64,000 nucleotides of DNA from Hirschia sp964352025 (GTDB lineage: Bacteria; Pseudomonadota; Alphaproteobacteria; Caulobacterales; Hyphomonadaceae), in contig CAYGPZ010000014.1 of the NCBI GenBank assembly GCA_964352025.1, positions 20,951-84,950 on the forward strand, written 5' to 3'. The notes below the pieces were generated by a model that saw only the letters and a program-made list of their open reading frames with translations, made no database searches and was not told where the DNA came from. This document shows positions 26,901 through 34,617 of this stretch, one piece after another. Within the stretch, counting starts at the first letter, position 1. Each line of letters starts with the position of its first letter. The position numbers and the translations under genes are program-made.

Positions 26901-27669
26901 AGTCTGGTGAAGTATACACATTTCCGTTTGTGTCTTCTGCGTTAAATGAACGGAAAGTATCCCAGTTACGGAAATCAATCTGGTCACGACGCTGGCTCTG
27001 AGTTTCATCAACAACAGAAAGAATCACACCAAGTTTATCGTCGAAGAATTTTTGAGAAACTGTTCCTGATAATTTGTAATCAGCATCATCAGCAAGTTCT
27101 GCGTAACGACCTTCAACACTGAATGTACGGATGTTTTCGTCAATCTCAAGAGGCTTACGTGAAATCAAGTTCACAAGACCACCCAATGAACCTTCTTCAT
27201 CATCAGCTGAAGGTGATTTAACAACCTCAATTTTTGACAAGATGTCAGCAGAATAAGAAGACAGGTCAACAGCTTGACCAAAACCAGTTGAACCAAGTGT
27301 TGCACCGTTAAGTGTTACAACTGTTTGCTCCGGGCTGGCACCACGGATAGAAATCAAAGAACCTTCACCATCAACTGTACTCATGCTCACACCAGAAATA
27401 CGGTTTAGAGCTTCAGCGATGTTTTGGTCTGTTGATTTACCAATGTCTTCCGCGTTGATTGTGTCAACAATTTTGCTTGCATCACGTTTATCAGTCACAG
27501 ACTGAGAAATACTGGCAGCAATACCTGTTACAACAATGGTATCTAGCGTTTTCTTATCATCTGATGGCGCAGCTTCAGCTTCTTGAGCATATGAAGCAGG
27601 TCCCATCATAGTTGCTACCGCCAGCGCAGACGCCGCTGAAAATAACACGCGTTTAGAAGATTTACTCAA
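23923..27669 (-). CDS. Large TonB-dependent receptor (glycan uptake type)
   Basis: 1248 residues. Signal peptide (cleavage near SYAQ, residue 28), TonB box LDTIVVTG (about 42-49), plug (DINAEDIGKSTDQNIAEALNRISGVSM, GASPEQTVVTLNG) and a long barrel ending FRLGLRAQF. No STN domain. At ~1250 residues it belongs to the oversized receptors typical of oligosaccharide uptake in Caulobacterales and Xanthomonadales. TTG at 27669 is the start, fixed by GGGAGGAG 7-8 nt upstream. An ATTGTCAACAAT site in its promoter matches one before the sugar porter, suggesting shared control with agar-sugar genes. Confidence 0.93.
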   Translation of the reverse strand: MSKSSKRVLFSAASALAVATMMGPASYAQEAEAAPSDDKKTLDTIVVTGIAASISQSVTDKRDASKIVDTINAEDIGKSTDQNIAEALNRISGVSMSTVDGEGSLISIRGASPEQTVVTLNGATLGSTGFGQAVDLSSYSADILSKIEVVKSPSADDEEGSLGGLVNLISRKPLEIDENIRTFSVEGRYAELADDADYKLSGTVSQKFFDDKLGVILSVVDETQSQRRDQIDFRNWDTFRSFNAEDTNGNVYTSPDYNAGNAAIYGIAPRSVGYGVFEGTRNRQAIDGSIQWQITDKTDISTNFSYGVQEIDNVNDEHTIRSNDQTRAPNFSPGGILYTPSALPIVRELPDGSTTNTFVPNFVDPSSWQVVNTDTRTWERILKRFDTGDVNSRVNRWKNENTTASFEVNHEFTDKLRLSVGGNYQKAEQIPDQQLSVNLQAAREQPEFGIFNVSPDDLQPIGFDCLGGSCQGVTGTAFIDLGTAVAPGAPDGAALAAQGIYGVLQGAFPNELNVTDHIIGARGDDNVRVTGVNPDDLDAKSVGVVRQTVRAVEDEQKVAFFDVDYDLDRFGLTTIEFGAKYTERTKFVDNQDGIVSNLNAAATVINPNTGIPVPVANALDETPLQPFAKVVNPDGLFDGLDSGAPTIADGFVSIRAEELFNLIVADPELAIDIDDSNTRSAEFTNEAAYLKTNFSFFDDRITGDVGVRYVKTEVETAGAGGLRTFSESFGRNQRIWDLRVLRGLMDTSLPACPDIWVADASIPTADAWSQGDIYRFSRVDGTGVDTMGTIDDSDDVRIPDQGPCHETALVNGIDFLQNGTLNGVGARVALRRHNNTFFTNNDFFTFSEDNPDGGFVSINSGGTNNTIHTVPTAGSHEYEVFLPNLNLNYEINDEFTARFAASKTMTRPNIDSLRPGFSIGEAGWGDPATRTNGIALFNTKLDPLESINVDVSLEWYFQKDALLSVGMFYKDITNLEESEQQRVYLSDVKSAVQNGQPVDTDNLILSADDITIDNCYAEILGEWQIEYNRDYVEQMLYGNDPEFLCAQFQASQVRNAAGAEILGAEFQYVQNFSNLPGIWGGLGIAANYTYQDSSFEAETSDLAPGEILPSFQINRTPEQSYNVTGYWQQDGHQIRLAYGGASDVLLQRAFGRGTLWEEGRETLDFSASYELSDNFSLTFNAANLLDQPYRTYFTSRNVQLPESATGGLGDALVDFDEGNALDGDAYKGRTVTEYNTGRIFRLGLRAQF

Positions 27670-27818
27670 AATGACTCCTCCCAGAATCTCTATGTAAAAT
27701 CACCACAGAACTCATTTTATTTTTTTGAGCTCTTGTGGAGTGCATTCCCCTGTCACCCTCAAACCAAGCATAGCATGAGGTATGAACATAACGATCGCAT
27801 TGTCAGCTTTCACACGAA

Positions 27819-27830
27819 ATTGTCAACAAT
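27819..27830. promoter_or_regulatory. Operator-like site overlapping a -35 box of the large TonB receptor gene
   Basis: ATTGTCAACAAT has the same ATTGT/ACAAT arms as the GntR-type motif, with a different central dinucleotide, and is identical to the site at 50921. On the minus strand it contains TTGACA, 16 bp before GACAAT, so part of the match may be promoter. Confidence 0.4.
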
Positions 27831-28120
27831 CTTCTATTTACAAAAATATCCTTGTGACACTTCCGCAACAAAACAGTCTAAACAACTGTTTTTTAATGTA
27901 AAAAGATCTCACTAAAACGTGATTATTTCTTGAATTAAGTCTTTTTCGATGAAATTTTCAGATTAAAATACTTCACTTTTTCTAAGAAGGTGTTCTTCCA
28001 GTATCAAGTCCAAGAAGATTTATACATCTTACAACTGAACCGCGAACTTCAAAGAAGTAGCAAACCTCGTCGTTTCACAAATCACCATCAATGAAATATT
28101 GCTCTCAGTGAAGAGATGAA

Positions 28121-28150
28121 AAAAGGGACTGCGATCAAACGCAATCCCCT
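28121..28150 (-). terminator. Intrinsic terminator after the GMC oxidoreductase gene
   Basis: On the minus strand GGGATTGCG pairs with CGCAGTCCC (one mismatch, 6-nt loop), followed by TTTTTTC. Confidence 0.75.
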
Positions 28151-28173
28151 TATTCTAAACAAATTCAGTTTGA

Positions 28174-29868
28174 TTAAAGTTTGCCGGATTGCAAAAGGTC
28201 AGCAGCGTAATTTGATGCTCGAGCACTGAAAGCCATGTATGTCAATGACGGGTTTTGAGCAGCTGAAGATGCCATGAACGAACCATCTGTAATAAACAGA
28301 TTATCAATATCATGCGCCTGGTTCCAACCATTCAGCACGGATGTATTTGGATCGCGGCCCATTCGCGCAGTACCCATTTCGTGAATACGGTCACCCATAT
28401 TACTCATTTTAGGTTCTGGTGCATAAATATTGGTACATCCTGCTGCTTCCAACATTTTAATCGCTTCTTTATGGGCTTCTTGAAGCATTATTTCTTCATT
28501 TTCACTCATAGAAACATCGATTTTGGTAATAGGAAGCCCCCACTTATCTTTACGGGTCGGGTGCAGGGTCACGCGGTTTTCGGGGTTAGGTAAAATTTCA
28601 CCAAATGCATAGAGCCCAATACGCCACGCAGCAGGACGATCTTTATTGCGATCATCCTTGAAATTTTGCCCAATCCCCTTGAGCCCATCTTGCCCCGGAC
28701 CAATCGGCATCGCGCTCCCCTGATACCCATATCCACGTAAATGCGGCTTATCCATTTCAGTCGTGTTGGCAAAAGGCGGTATGTATATCCCAGACGGACG
28801 CCTACCAAACGTCTTAATGTCATGGAACATATCCAATTCACCACTCACGCGAGAACCAAATAAGTGATCCATAAGGTTACGCCCAACTTGATCTGATCTA
28901 TTCGCCAGACCAGTCGGAAATGCCTCGGATTTTGATTGCAACAAAATCATTGCAGTCCCAATCGTTGACGCATTTAAAAAGATCATCTTAGCGGTGTGAC
29001 GCTGCGTTTCTCTTGTATTTTGATCAATCGTATTTACCGCTGTGACGCGCTTAGTCTCATCATCATATTCGACTGAATGTACAATTTTATCGTGGATTAT
29101 TGTACAATTTCCAGTGCGCTCCGCCGCAGGTAAAGTTGCATGAAGAGAAGAAAAATATGCTTTAAAACTACACCCTTCGTGACATTGGTTACGCACCTGA
29201 CACTGATTTCTTCCAAGGTCCAACTGCTCTTCAGTTGGCTGTGTCAAATTCGCTGTACGGCTATGAATAACATTCCGGCCTGGGAAAGCCTCTTGTACTT
29301 TTTCACGTAAGTGCTTTTCCGCAGGGGTCATTTCAAACGGTGGCTGAAAAATCCCGTCTGGCAAATGTGGAATACCTTCATTCTGCCCTGCTATTCCAGC
29401 AAATCGCTCTGCATGATCATACCACTTAGCGATATCATCATAACGAACAGGCCAATCTACTCCATGACCATCTTTCAGATTTGCTTCAAAATCCTGTGGC
29501 CCAAGACGTAATGACAGGCGAGACCACATAATTGATCGACCAGCTGTATGATAACCCCTAAGCCAATCAAAATTATCACCATCATATGGGTGCTCAGAAT
29601 CTTTCACCCAATATTGCTTTGTGACTTCCTGAAATGCGTAGCCTACACCCTTTTGCTGGATCGGGTAATCGTTCTTAATTTCATCCTGAGGCACACGATT
29701 TAAGTTCGGCCGCTCCCAAGGCGGGCTGAGGTCTTTATAATCCTCTTCAGGAACGATTTCATTCCCGCGCTCAATAACCAGAACTTTTAGACCACGCTCG
29801 GACAACTCTTTAGCTGCCCACCCACCACTCATTCCAGAGCCTACGACAATCGCATCAAATTCAGCCAT
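28174..29868 (-). CDS. GMC-family FAD oxidoreductase, probable glycoside 3-dehydrogenase catalytic subunit
   Basis: 564 residues. FAD-binding GSGMSGG at 10-16, a Cys-rich stretch (RNQCQVRNQCHEGC), and a GMC C-terminal domain with HEMGTARMG and AAQNPSLTYMAFSARA. Close relatives paired with a gluconate 2-dehydrogenase subunit 3-like protein include glucoside/glycoside 3-dehydrogenases, which oxidise C3-OH of sugars. ATG at 29868, with AGAGAGA upstream, lies 11 bp after that partner gene; the 23-codon longer reading overlaps it and is unlikely. The cluster with DUF1080, TIM-barrel isomerases and Gfo/Idh supports a 3-keto-glycoside pathway. Confidence 0.85.
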   Translation of the reverse strand: MAEFDAIVVGSGMSGGWAAKELSERGLKVLVIERGNEIVPEEDYKDLSPPWERPNLNRVPQDEIKNDYPIQQKGVGYAFQEVTKQYWVKDSEHPYDGDNFDWLRGYHTAGRSIMWSRLSLRLGPQDFEANLKDGHGVDWPVRYDDIAKWYDHAERFAGIAGQNEGIPHLPDGIFQPPFEMTPAEKHLREKVQEAFPGRNVIHSRTANLTQPTEEQLDLGRNQCQVRNQCHEGCSFKAYFSSLHATLPAAERTGNCTIIHDKIVHSVEYDDETKRVTAVNTIDQNTRETQRHTAKMIFLNASTIGTAMILLQSKSEAFPTGLANRSDQVGRNLMDHLFGSRVSGELDMFHDIKTFGRRPSGIYIPPFANTTEMDKPHLRGYGYQGSAMPIGPGQDGLKGIGQNFKDDRNKDRPAAWRIGLYAFGEILPNPENRVTLHPTRKDKWGLPITKIDVSMSENEEIMLQEAHKEAIKMLEAAGCTNIYAPEPKMSNMGDRIHEMGTARMGRDPNTSVLNGWNQAHDIDNLFITDGSFMASSAAQNPSLTYMAFSARASNYAADLLQSGKL

Positions 29869-29879
29869 TTTAATCTCTC

Positions 29880-30428
29880 TTATGAATAGTCTTTTTGAAC
29901 ATTCGGATCCCAACGTCCTGGAGGCGCATAAGACCAACCAGACGCTTCGGCACCAAGTTCTGTGTATGAAAAAGTGGTCGCTATTAGGCTTTTAAACCCG
30001 ATATAACCCGGTTGATTTGTACCCTCTTCAAACGCAGCGGCATCGAATGAAGACAAAACTTCTTCTGCTTTACTTAAATCCAATTTATTGAAATCAGAGC
30101 CAGCAATCTCATCAAGTGCAGATTTGAGGTCGACAAGCATATTCCTATGAGAAATACGTGTATCTTCACTAGCCCACTCAATCATCAATCCATCAAGATA
30201 AGCTGGAACTTCCGCTTCTATGCCCCCTACAGTTTCAGTCTTAGGCAACAGCAGATCAACGACACGATAAACCAACATCAATTCATCTTCAGAATAATAT
30301 TTACCCTTGCCGCTGGAAATATCCGATTTTGTGATCCAGGGCTCACTCCCGCCGCATGATGCAAGCATGCTTGCACCACCAACTGCGGTGATTGCACCAA
30401 TTAGAAATTTACGACGATCAGTTTGCAT
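29880..30428 (-). CDS. Gluconate 2-dehydrogenase subunit 3-family protein (Tat, lipoprotein)
   Basis: 182 residues. A twin-arginine signal (DRRKFLIGAITAVGG) ends in the lipobox LASC. The remainder (YYSEDELMLVYRVVDLLLPKTETVGGIEAEVPAYLDGLM) matches PF13618. Such small subunits carry their GMC catalytic partner, which lacks its own signal, across the membrane through Tat. The GMC gene follows by 11 bp, so the pair should act in the periplasm, passing electrons to a cytochrome not seen here. Confidence 0.85.
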   Translation of the reverse strand: MQTDRRKFLIGAITAVGGASMLASCGGSEPWITKSDISSGKGKYYSEDELMLVYRVVDLLLPKTETVGGIEAEVPAYLDGLMIEWASEDTRISHRNMLVDLKSALDEIAGSDFNKLDLSKAEEVLSSFDAAAFEEGTNQPGYIGFKSLIATTFSYTELGAEASGWSYAPPGRWDPNVQKDYS

Positions 30429-30440
30429 TGATTATTCCGC

Positions 30441-31352
30441 CTATATTTTTTTCAAAGCCGGCATACGGATTTTAGACTGCTTCATATACTCAAAACTCTG
30501 AGCCGCTTCTACAACAACGTCCCTAATGCGGTCTTGCTCGTAATAAGCATGCTTTAACCCAGCGAGTTCTGCGACTTCAAATATCTCTTTGAGAGGAACT
30601 TTTCCTTCTCCCAAAGGACATAGTTCGCCCTCCTCATTGTAATCTTTCACGTGGAACAGAGGGAATCTGCCGGGGTATTTTTGGATATACTCAACAACAC
30701 TTTTTCCCGCGTAATCTACCCAGCAAATATCCATTTCCCAAGCGACAAGTGACGGGTCGGTCTCAGCCAACATAACATCATATGGAATTTGATCCTCTAA
30801 TTCCATAAATTCGAATTCATGGTTGTGATAGCAAAGCTGAATTCCTGCATCATTACACTTTTCGCCAATCTTGTTCAGATCTTCACTTACCTTCAGATAA
30901 TCGCCAATGCTCTGGCGGCGTTCCTCGACCAAATACGGAATAATGAAATAATCATGACCTATGATCTGGGCAGCTTCTACCGCTTCTGAAAAATTTGCAT
31001 CATCAAGCAGGTAATCAATCGCGTGATGGGACCCAGGTGACTTCATTCCTTCACCGTCTAGTACTTTTTTCCATTCTTTGGCAGAAAGATCAAAATATCC
31101 AGCAGCCTCAACTTCTGAAAAACCGATTGCACCTGCTGTCTTCAAACCTAGCGTAGCATCTTGCCCCATTATATTACGAAAGCTGTATAATTGTATTCCA
31201 GCGCGTTCAGTCCACAAGTTGCTTGAATGATCCTTACCAGCTTGCAATGCGACGCTTTCTGCATGCGTTCCGTTTTTACAACATCCACTTAATGCAACAG
31301 CCGAAACTCCAGCAGCTAGAACGTCTCGTCTATGTAATTTCATATCTGTCAC
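30441..31352 (-). CDS. Exported sugar phosphate isomerase/epimerase-like TIM-barrel protein
   Basis: About 300 residues. A Tat-like N-terminus (LHRRDVLAAGVSAVALSGCC) with a lipobox is followed by a xylose-isomerase-like barrel (PF01261): AGIQLYSFRNI, YHNHEFEFMEL, VAWEMDICWVDYAGK, FPLFHVKDY, YYEQD. Metal ligands are plausible at the HNHEFE, D and H positions. Export matches the neighbouring DUF1080 lipoprotein and Tat dehydrogenase subunit, so it may act on 3-keto sugars in the periplasm. Start is GTG at 31352 (AGAAG upstream) or ATG at 31343. Confidence 0.8.
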   Translation of the reverse strand: MTDMKLHRRDVLAAGVSAVALSGCCKNGTHAESVALQAGKDHSSNLWTERAGIQLYSFRNIMGQDATLGLKTAGAIGFSEVEAAGYFDLSAKEWKKVLDGEGMKSPGSHHAIDYLLDDANFSEAVEAAQIIGHDYFIIPYLVEERRQSIGDYLKVSEDLNKIGEKCNDAGIQLCYHNHEFEFMELEDQIPYDVMLAETDPSLVAWEMDICWVDYAGKSVVEYIQKYPGRFPLFHVKDYNEEGELCPLGEGKVPLKEIFEVAELAGLKHAYYEQDRIRDVVVEAAQSFEYMKQSKIRMPALKKI

Positions 31353-31356
31353 TTGA

Positions 31357-32220
31357 TTACTTCTTCTCTGCCAAATTCATAATTTCGACATTACGGAATT
31401 CAACCGAATGTCCCTCAGCCTGTAACCCAATAAATCCGGAGGAAACCTCCTCATCATTGCCCGGCACAGTCCTGCCCCAATCATCGGTACGATCCCAAAC
31501 CGGATCGGTTAGTTCAAAAGCCGGTTCGCCATTAATTTTCAACGAAATTAATTTGCTACCCGAGACTTCTGCTTCAAATTTTGCCCACTCATCTACGCGA
31601 GCACCTACGGTCTCGGATTGAATGCAATGGTCAGTTATCAAGTCCCCACCAACATGAACGTGAGTTCCCGGAGTACAAATGTTTGCAGTTGTGCGTTCGG
31701 GCCACTCTTTGGAAGAACCCAATAATTGGGCCTCCACGGATGCTGGAAATCCAATATCGACTGGCATAGTAGCCGGATCTTGAGCATGCAGCATTACACC
31801 ACTGTTCAAAATCGCCCATTCTGGTGTGTCAGCCAAGGCCTCACCCGTAAACCTGTAATCAAGCCTTATCCGATAGTGGGAAAACGGTTCTTTATAAAAT
31901 ATGTGGCCAAACCTATTTTCGAAAGCATCGTAATTTTCATAACTTCCAACTAGGCTCCCCTCTTCCACTCTAAAAGTGTCTAAGGGGTCTACGCCTAAGG
32001 CTTGTCCAGCAATTTTAACTGTCCACCCGTCGAGGCTCTCGCCATTAAATATTGATACCCATTCATGGACATCCACGTCTTTTTCAACAGATGGAGAAGA
32101 AGTCTCTTCTGACGGTTCATCGACCGCTTCTCCACCGCAAGCGCTTAACAATGAGACACAGCATAACGTCGCTAGACTATTTCTTGCTGAGTTCTTTATC
32201 TTAGAGACATCTACCATCAT
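31357..32220 (-). CDS. DUF1080 (3-keto-disaccharide hydrolase/lyase-type) lipoprotein
   Basis: 287 residues. The lipobox LLSAC precedes an acidic linker and a DUF1080 jelly-roll (PF06439): WVSIFNGESLDGWTVK, GSLVGSYENYDAFENRFGHIFYKEPFSHYRIRLDYRF, NSGVMLHAQDPATMP, WAKFEAEVSGSKLISLKINGEPAFELTDP, GFIGLQAEGHSVEFRNVEI. Members have been shown to cleave 3-keto-glycosides by elimination or hydrolysis. It is probably surface- or periplasm-anchored and acts after C3 oxidation by the adjacent dehydrogenase. It lies 4 bp upstream of the isomerase gene. Confidence 0.88.
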   Translation of the reverse strand: MMVDVSKIKNSARNSLATLCCVSLLSACGGEAVDEPSEETSSPSVEKDVDVHEWVSIFNGESLDGWTVKIAGQALGVDPLDTFRVEEGSLVGSYENYDAFENRFGHIFYKEPFSHYRIRLDYRFTGEALADTPEWAILNSGVMLHAQDPATMPVDIGFPASVEAQLLGSSKEWPERTTANICTPGTHVHVGGDLITDHCIQSETVGARVDEWAKFEAEVSGSKLISLKINGEPAFELTDPVWDRTDDWGRTVPGNDEEVSSGFIGLQAEGHSVEFRNVEIMNLAEKK

Positions 32221-32237
32221 TGGTTCCCTATTATCAT

Positions 32238-33473
32238 TTAAGAAGCAGCTGATAAGTCTGTTTCAACGCTATCTTTTTCATCTGGACGCTTCACCTTAAG
32301 GAAAAGCAGGATGGCAAAGGCGACAATTAGAACGACTGGAAATACATTGAGGAATTTTAACGCCTCTTGACCTGCCAACACATCTGCTTCTGTGCCTGAA
32401 ACACCTGTGGCCAATGCTTTTTCTTTGGCCGTATCAATCCATCCGCCTATAACCGGGTTCCAAACTGTCACACCGAATGCACCCGCCCCCCCCATAAGGG
32501 ACATACCAAAAGCTCCAGTTCGCGGCGTGTATTCACTCACAAACCCGATCATTGTTGGCCAGAAATAAGTTACACCTAGTGCAAAGACGATGGCCGCAAC
32601 ATAGACCATTGCTCCACTTGTTTGACTGAACATATAAAGCCCAATCGTTGAGAGAACTGCTGAGCCCAACAGCACACCTAGCGGGTTAAATCTGTGAACC
32701 ATTGGCCCCGCGAAGAAACGCCCAACAGCCATAAGACCAGCTGTCAAAGCTAGAACTAACATCGCAGATGCACCTGAACCGTTTAGAATAGTTCCGATCC
32801 ATTGGCCTGTCGCAAGCTCAGTTGTCGCGGTAACAGTCATAAGAACCAGCATGGCGATAAACAACGGGTTCGCCATTGCTTTGATGTTTTCCATCGTGTC
32901 CGATTCGATGTTCTGTGTTTCTGGGAATTTCTCAGTAAACACCATGAAACCATAGGCCAAAGTCAGCGGGATCATCGTTGCAATCTGGATCTGCCAACCA
33001 TATCCGGCATCACCAAGAAACTTGGATAACAACGCCCCGATTACGATACCACCCGGGAACCAGACGTGGAACCGGTTCAACATTGTCGTTTTATTCTTGT
33101 GATAGGTATCAGCGACAAGCGGATTACAGGCCGCCTCGACAGCCCCATTTGCCGCCCCAACAAGGAAGGTGGAAATTAGCAGCGTCTCAAATCCATTCGC
33201 AAATATGGTCATGACCAAGCCAAGCAAATGCCCAACAAAAGCAATTATCATAAGGTTTTTTGCACCAAATGTGTTGTAGACGAGTCCACCAACAATCATA
33301 GCAATAGGAAAACCGAAAAAGGCGATCCCATTCACCCAACCCAGCTGTACATTATTAAGCTCAAACTCAGCACCAAGTTGCCCAAGAATTCCTGCGCGGA
33401 TCGCAAATGTCATCGAAGTCACTGTCAGCGACATACACGACATTATAAACAACCTATTTGAATTGACCGTCAT
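32238..33473 (-). CDS. MFS transporter, FucP/FHS-like sugar permease
   Basis: 411 residues, about 12 hydrophobic helices: N-terminal FIMSCMSLTVTSMTFAIRAGI, GWVNGIAFFGFPIAMIVGG, then the central charged loop near KFPETQNIESD, and C-terminal helices ending at VLIVAFAILLFLKV. GANGAVEAACNPLVAD resembles the FHS family motif. GGGAGGAAG before ATG 33473 rules out the upstream TTG. As part of the 3-keto-glycoside operon it probably imports the released keto sugar or monosaccharide. Confidence 0.82.
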   Translation of the reverse strand: MTVNSNRLFIMSCMSLTVTSMTFAIRAGILGQLGAEFELNNVQLGWVNGIAFFGFPIAMIVGGLVYNTFGAKNLMIIAFVGHLLGLVMTIFANGFETLLISTFLVGAANGAVEAACNPLVADTYHKNKTTMLNRFHVWFPGGIVIGALLSKFLGDAGYGWQIQIATMIPLTLAYGFMVFTEKFPETQNIESDTMENIKAMANPLFIAMLVLMTVTATTELATGQWIGTILNGSGASAMLVLALTAGLMAVGRFFAGPMVHRFNPLGVLLGSAVLSTIGLYMFSQTSGAMVYVAAIVFALGVTYFWPTMIGFVSEYTPRTGAFGMSLMGGAGAFGVTVWNPVIGGWIDTAKEKALATGVSGTEADVLAGQEALKFLNVFPVVLIVAFAILLFLKVKRPDEKDSVETDLSAAS

Positions 33474-33528
33474 ATTCTTCCTCCCTTGCACGAAGGCGTC
33501 GTTGCGCCCTCTTTGTTTCGTCTTTTTG

Positions 33529-34581
33529 TTACAGGCCTAAAATCTTACGATTGTATTCTAGATCTGAGCCAGCACCTGCAAAATCATCAAAAGCTTTTTC
33601 TGCGGGACGAATAATGTGATTTTTAACAAATTCTGCCCCCTCTTTCGCTCCATCTTCGGGATGCTTGATACAACATTCCCATTCCACAACAGCCCAACCA
33701 TCAAACCCGTTGGTTGTAAACTTACTGAAGATTCCGTTGAAATCGATTTGACCATCTCCAAGCGAACGGAAGCGTCCCGGACGATCAACCCAGCCTTGAT
33801 AGCCTCCATAAACTCCAGCCCGTGCGGAAGCATTATATTCAGCATCCTTCACGTGGAACATTTTTATCCTGTCGGCATAAACATCGATAAACCCAAGGTA
33901 ATCCATTAATTGCAGATGTAAGTGGCTGGGGTCATAAAGAATATTCGCACGTTCATGACCGTTCACGGCCTCGACAAAACGCTCAAACGTAACACCATCA
34001 TGCAGATCTTCACCCGGGTGGAGCTCATAACATACATCCACACCCGCTTCATCAAATGCATTCAATACTGGAAGCCAACGCCGTGCCAATTCGGCAAAGC
34101 CTTCTTCCACCAACCCAGCTGGTCTTTGAGGCCAAGGATACATTGTGTGCCAAAGCAAAGCGCCCGAAAAACTTGCGTGCGCCGTAAGGCCCAATCTCTG
34201 ACTTGCTTTAGCAGCCATGATCAGCTGATCATTAGCCCATTCCCGATAGGCATTCACATCCCCTTTAATGCCGTCGGGAGCAAACCCAGCAAACAGATCC
34301 GCATAAGCAGGATGAACCGCTAATAATTGTCCTTGCAAGTGTGTCGAAAGCTCGGTGATTTCAACACCATTTTCGGCGCAAACGCCTTTCACTTCATCAC
34401 AATAAGTCTGGCTGGAAGCAGCTAGCGAAAGGTCAAAGAAGTTTGGATCCCAAGTTGGCATCTGCACACCCTTGTATCCGATACTTGCCGCCCACTTTGT
34501 TATATTTTCAAGCGTATCAAATGGTGCTTCAGTTCCGAAAAATTGCGCTAAAAACAGGCCCGGGCCTTTAATCTGCTTCAT
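33529..34581 (-). CDS. Sugar phosphate isomerase/epimerase-family TIM-barrel enzyme (cytoplasmic)
   Basis: 350 residues, xylose isomerase-like barrel (PF01261): GPGLFLAQFFGTEAPF, GYKGVQMPTWD, ELHPGEDLHDG with a likely metal-binding Glu, LYDPSHLHLQLMDY, KMFHVKDAEY and VVEWECC. No signal peptide, unlike the exported paralogue at 30441. GAAGAGG before ATG supports the start. It sits directly after the Gfo/Idh gene, a common pairing in inositol and 3-keto-sugar catabolism, where such enzymes isomerise keto sugars. Confidence 0.82.
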   Translation of the reverse strand: MKQIKGPGLFLAQFFGTEAPFDTLENITKWAASIGYKGVQMPTWDPNFFDLSLAASSQTYCDEVKGVCAENGVEITELSTHLQGQLLAVHPAYADLFAGFAPDGIKGDVNAYREWANDQLIMAAKASQRLGLTAHASFSGALLWHTMYPWPQRPAGLVEEGFAELARRWLPVLNAFDEAGVDVCYELHPGEDLHDGVTFERFVEAVNGHERANILYDPSHLHLQLMDYLGFIDVYADRIKMFHVKDAEYNASARAGVYGGYQGWVDRPGRFRSLGDGQIDFNGIFSKFTTNGFDGWAVVEWECCIKHPEDGAKEGAEFVKNHIIRPAEKAFDDFAGAGSDLEYNRKILGL

Positions 34582-34617
34582 AATAACCTCTTCAAACTAT
34601 CCGTTTTATTGCCTGCT

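Larger units (their letters stand above)
27670..28173. other. Promoter region of the large TonB receptor gene
   Basis: No gene is supported in these 504 bp. They hold the candidate operator at 27819-27830, an AAAACAGT/ACTGTTTT inverted repeat (27870-27892, 7-nt loop) of unknown meaning, A/T-rich sequence, and the terminator of the GMC gene at 28121-28150. Confidence 0.6.

Noticed and set aside
27870..27892. AAAACAGT/ACTGTTTT hairpin upstream of the large TonB receptor
   Set aside because: A/T-rich 8-bp stem away from any gene end; could be chance. Mentioned only in the region entry.
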